DNA of 64,000 nt from positions 1 through 64,000 of the forward strand of contig CAYIEF010000001.1 in the NCBI GenBank assembly GCA_964362365.1, written 5' to 3'. This document shows, in pieces, positions 61,780-64,000 of this stretch. Origin of the DNA: JACPIL01 sp964362365 (GTDB lineage: Archaea; Nanobdellota; Nanobdellia; Woesearchaeales; GW2011-AR9). Within the stretch, counting starts at the first letter, position 1, and each line of letters starts with the position of its first letter. Below the pieces are notes generated by a model, which was not told the origin of the DNA, did no database searches, and saw only the letters and a list, made by a program, of their open reading frames with translations. The translations under genes and the position numbers were made by a program.

Positions 61780-62082
61780 TTATTTAGGATGTTTTACTTT
61801 TTCTATTTCCGCCGTTATTTTTTGCTCAAGCTCTGCCACTGCTTTTTCAGCACCGTAGAGCCAGATTGTTGCTCTATGTGACTGATGAAGAAAATCATCA
61901 TAATTTGTCGAAGAAGCATACATTACTGTAACTCCGTTAATATGATAATAATTTACTTGCCTTGAACTTTGAAAATTATGAGCCGAATGAAAATGCTGGT
62001 TTATGGGTTCACAGCCAACATCTCTAGGAATTACAAAATCAAAACCAGGTAGTTTTGGCCCATCGTATATTTTCTTTTTCAT
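61780..62082 (-). CDS. Hypothetical 100-aa protein
   Basis: Cytosolic, histidine- and tyrosine-rich in the middle (NQHFHSAHNFQSSRQVNYYH), followed by a helix AEKAVAELEQKITAEIEKV. No known motif. Convergent with hppA, 8 bases from its end. Confidence 0.45.
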   Translation of the reverse strand: MKKKIYDGPKLPGFDFVIPRDVGCEPINQHFHSAHNFQSSRQVNYYHINGVTVMYASSTNYDDFLHQSHRATIWLYGAEKAVAELEQKITAEIEKVKHPK

Positions 62083-62124
62083 CTTACATCCAAAATAGAG
62101 ATTAAATATAAATGTTTGCGTAGT

Positions 62125-62520
62125 TTAGAATCTCTTGTTCTTTCCTAGATAATCGCTTACCACATTCTCAAGAGAACGATTCAATTGAGATTTAGGAACA
62201 AACCCGTCGGCCCCCGCATCCAGCCACTGCTGCCGGCAAGTATGATCCATAGACATGCCAAAAATAGTCAAATCTGGATGCTCTTTTTTCATCTGCGAAC
62301 ATACTTCATACCCAGGAAGACCTGGTGGCATTTGGGTATCCATAAGTATAAAGTGGTATTTCTGCTGCTGCAGAAGCTGCAGGGCTTGCTGCCCATCTCC
62401 AGCTATATGTACTTCTACTGTCTTGACATAAGAAGAGAGAAGATCTTCAACTTTCAGCTGTAACGCTTCTCTTACTAAATCGTCGTCATCAACGATTAAA
62501 AATCTGGTAACTTCGTTCAT
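62125..62520 (-). CDS. CheY-like receiver-domain protein
   Basis: 131 aa, a single response-regulator receiver domain. Acidic pocket IVDDDDLV, phosphoacceptor Asp in ILMDTQMP, the Ser/Thr position in FGMSMDH and Lys in GFVPKSQL are all present. No output domain and no histidine kinase in the window, so it acts through protein contacts. Confidence 0.88.
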   Translation of the reverse strand: MNEVTRFLIVDDDDLVREALQLKVEDLLSSYVKTVEVHIAGDGQQALQLLQQQKYHFILMDTQMPPGLPGYEVCSQMKKEHPDLTIFGMSMDHTCRQQWLDAGADGFVPKSQLNRSLENVVSDYLGKNKRF

Positions 62521-62617
62521 AGGTGATGACGAAATTAATTTATTTATATGTATTGTGAACCTAGAACCTAAACACGAAAAGATAAGTATAAAAAGAAATA
62601 AATTCTTCTTCTCTTAG

Positions 62618-63907
62618 ATGAAAAGAGGCCGAAACAAAAAAGAGGAGTCAAAACTAAAAAGATTCTTTAAGAAATTAGGGCCTGGTTTTATCACCGGCGC
62701 ATCGGATGATGATCCTTCAGGGATAGGAACGTATTCCCAGACTGGAGCCCAATTTGGCTACAACCAACTTTGGACGGCTTTATTTTCCTTTCCATTCATG
62801 GCGGCAATCCAAGAGATGTGCGGGCGGATTGGAATAGTAACCGGAAAAGGCCTGGCCGGAGTGATGAAAAAGCATTATTCAAAAACAGTCTTATATTTTT
62901 GCGTGCTGATTTTGCTGGTCGCCAACACCATCAACATCGGAGCAGACTTAGGAGCGATGGCTTATTCTGGGCAATTGATCTTTGGCATACCATTCATCTA
63001 TTGGCTTTTAGGGATAACCGCCATAACCCTTCTTCTGGAAATCTTTGTCTCCTACCGGCTATATGCCAAAGTGCTCAAATATTTCACTTTTTCCCTGTTA
63101 TCATACCTGATTGTTGCCTTTCTGGTAAAACAAGATTGGCCTGCTATCTTAATTTCAACCTTCATCCCCAGCTTTTCTTTTACCAAAGAGTATCTGTTTA
63201 ATATCGTGGCCATCCTGGGAACAACCATATCGCCTTATTTGTTTTTTTGGCAGGCCAGCGAAGAGGTAGAGGAAGAAGTTGAAGCAAAAGAATTACGGGA
63301 GATGGGAAATGGAATTCCAAAATTCCATGCTTCAAGAATAAAAGACCTGAGAATTGACACTATCGTTGGAATGTCTTTCTCAAATTTAATCATGTTTTTC
63401 ATCATCGTCACCACCGCTTCAACCTTAGGCGCGCATGGGATCACCGATATTCAAACTGTAGATCAGGCTGCGCAGGCTTTACGGCCTCTAGCAGGAGATT
63501 GGGCATATTTATTGTTTGCTTTAGGAATCATAGGCACTGGGCTGTTGGCGGTGCCAGTTTTAGCCGGTTCAGCATCATATGCTCTAGCAGAAACATTCAA
63601 CATGAAAGAAGGGCTTTACCGTAAATTTAAGCAAGCTCATGGATTTTACGGAGTCATAACACTGGCGACCATTGTCGGATTGATCATTAACTTCACCAGC
63701 ATTCCACCGTTTAAGGTCCTCTATTATACTGCTATCCTGAACGGCCTGGCCGCTCCGCCGCTCCTGGTGATGATAATGCTGATCTCAAATAATAAAAAAG
63801 TTTTAGGTAACTATACTAACCATAAACTCTCAAATTACCTTGGCTGGACCATCACCGCAATGATGGCTTTATGTGCAATCGCTTTAATAGCCAGTTTATT
63901 TTTCTAA
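62618..63907 (+). CDS. NRAMP-family divalent metal transporter (NRMT-like motifs)
   Basis: 429 aa, 11 membrane helices. TM1 has GASDDDPSGIGTYSQTGAQF in place of the DPGN motif of Mn/Fe transporters, and TM6 has TTISPYLFFWQASEEVEE in place of the A-x-x-M metal-binding motif. These replacements match the NRAMP-related magnesium transporter branch more than classical MntH. The assignment to Mg2+ is inference from motifs. Starts at ATG 62618, about 100 bases from the divergent receiver gene. Confidence 0.78.
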   Translation: MKRGRNKKEESKLKRFFKKLGPGFITGASDDDPSGIGTYSQTGAQFGYNQLWTALFSFPFMAAIQEMCGRIGIVTGKGLAGVMKKHYSKTVLYFCVLILLVANTINIGADLGAMAYSGQLIFGIPFIYWLLGITAITLLLEIFVSYRLYAKVLKYFTFSLLSYLIVAFLVKQDWPAILISTFIPSFSFTKEYLFNIVAILGTTISPYLFFWQASEEVEEEVEAKELREMGNGIPKFHASRIKDLRIDTIVGMSFSNLIMFFIIVTTASTLGAHGITDIQTVDQAAQALRPLAGDWAYLLFALGIIGTGLLAVPVLAGSASYALAETFNMKEGLYRKFKQAHGFYGVITLATIVGLIINFTSIPPFKVLYYTAILNGLAAPPLLVMIMLISNNKKVLGNYTNHKLSNYLGWTITAMMALCAIALIASLFF

Positions 63908-64000
63908 GACCCATTACTACTTTTTCAGTCCTAGTTTTGTTATCTTCCTATGCAAAAATATTTTTTCCCGGCAGATAATTCTTGGTGAGCAATATATGAT

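Noticed and set aside
63908..64000. Gene at the right edge
   Set aside because: The last 93 bases are AT-rich with a T-rich stretch and show no convincing start or coding frame.

Overview
The window reads as a chromosomal segment of an AT-rich archaeon. Archaeal markers include ribosomal protein L15e, the nuclease NurA, RtcB ligase, a TATA-type promoter about 25 bases before many start codons (leaderless genes), an AbrB-PhoU regulator, class III (pilin-like) signal peptides with a prepilin peptidase, and a tRNA-Leu that only becomes a proper tRNA when two introns are removed. The many small secreted lipoproteins, hypothetical proteins and decayed genes, together with an EMAP-II-type tail on MetRS, suggest a DPANN lineage of the Woesearchaeota kind. 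That placement is an inference from gene content, not from a phylogeny.

Layout. 0.1-4.9 kb: prepilin peptidase, a large anchored surface protein, a secreted coiled-coil protein and a small lipoprotein. 5-16.6 kb, mostly minus strand: hypothetical proteins, MetRS, DoxX, a second secreted-protein/small-lipoprotein pair, a PLP enzyme, a site-2 protease and RtcB, with a broken tRNA-like locus beside RtcB. 16.9-24.1 kb: a CBS/HPF-like protein and a block of exported proteins (cysteine-rich lipoprotein, L,D-transpeptidase, a putative secreted clan-CD protease, a pilin-like protein). 24.2-29.2 kb: VapBC, L15e, a five-gene CcdA-type operon with an unlisted 46-aa gene, and CorA. 29.2-35 kb: a decayed gene between inverted repeats, an antiporter, a secreted phospholipase-D nuclease, NurA, tRNA-Thr overlapped by a LAGLIDADG gene, and a two-intron tRNA-Leu. 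35.6-37.6 kb: chorismate mutase, prephenate dehydrogenase and prephenate dehydratase in one overlapping operon. 38.6-39.9 kb: a decayed BRO-family gene and an HRDC protein.

40.4-47.6 kb is the most striking part: a six-gene operon for a hydrogenase-4/complex-I-like membrane complex in which every NiFe ligand and every iron-sulphur ligand of the two peripheral subunits has been replaced. It looks like a redox-inert member of the energy-converting-hydrogenase-related (Ehr) group. It keeps its whole membrane arm but carries no ferredoxin subunit. 48-54 kb: AsnRS, asparagine synthetase and a divergent Lrp/AsnC regulator with a visible operator, and an AbrB-PhoU protein. 54-57.7 kb: a secreted trypsin-like protease, a lipoprotein, and a metallophosphoesterase followed by a paralogue lacking most metal ligands. 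58-64 kb: a membrane protein with a PIN protein, a thioredoxin-like remnant, a K+-independent-type proton pyrophosphatase, a receiver protein and an NRAMP-family transporter whose motifs resemble the Mg2+-type branch.

Together the genes point to a cell that invests in ion transport (Ehr-like complex, pyrophosphatase, CorA, antiporter, NRAMP), in a complex surface, and in limited amino-acid synthesis (Phe, Tyr, Asn). Several intergenic regions are strongly folded and share repeated sequence, so they may hold undescribed small RNAs or repeats.
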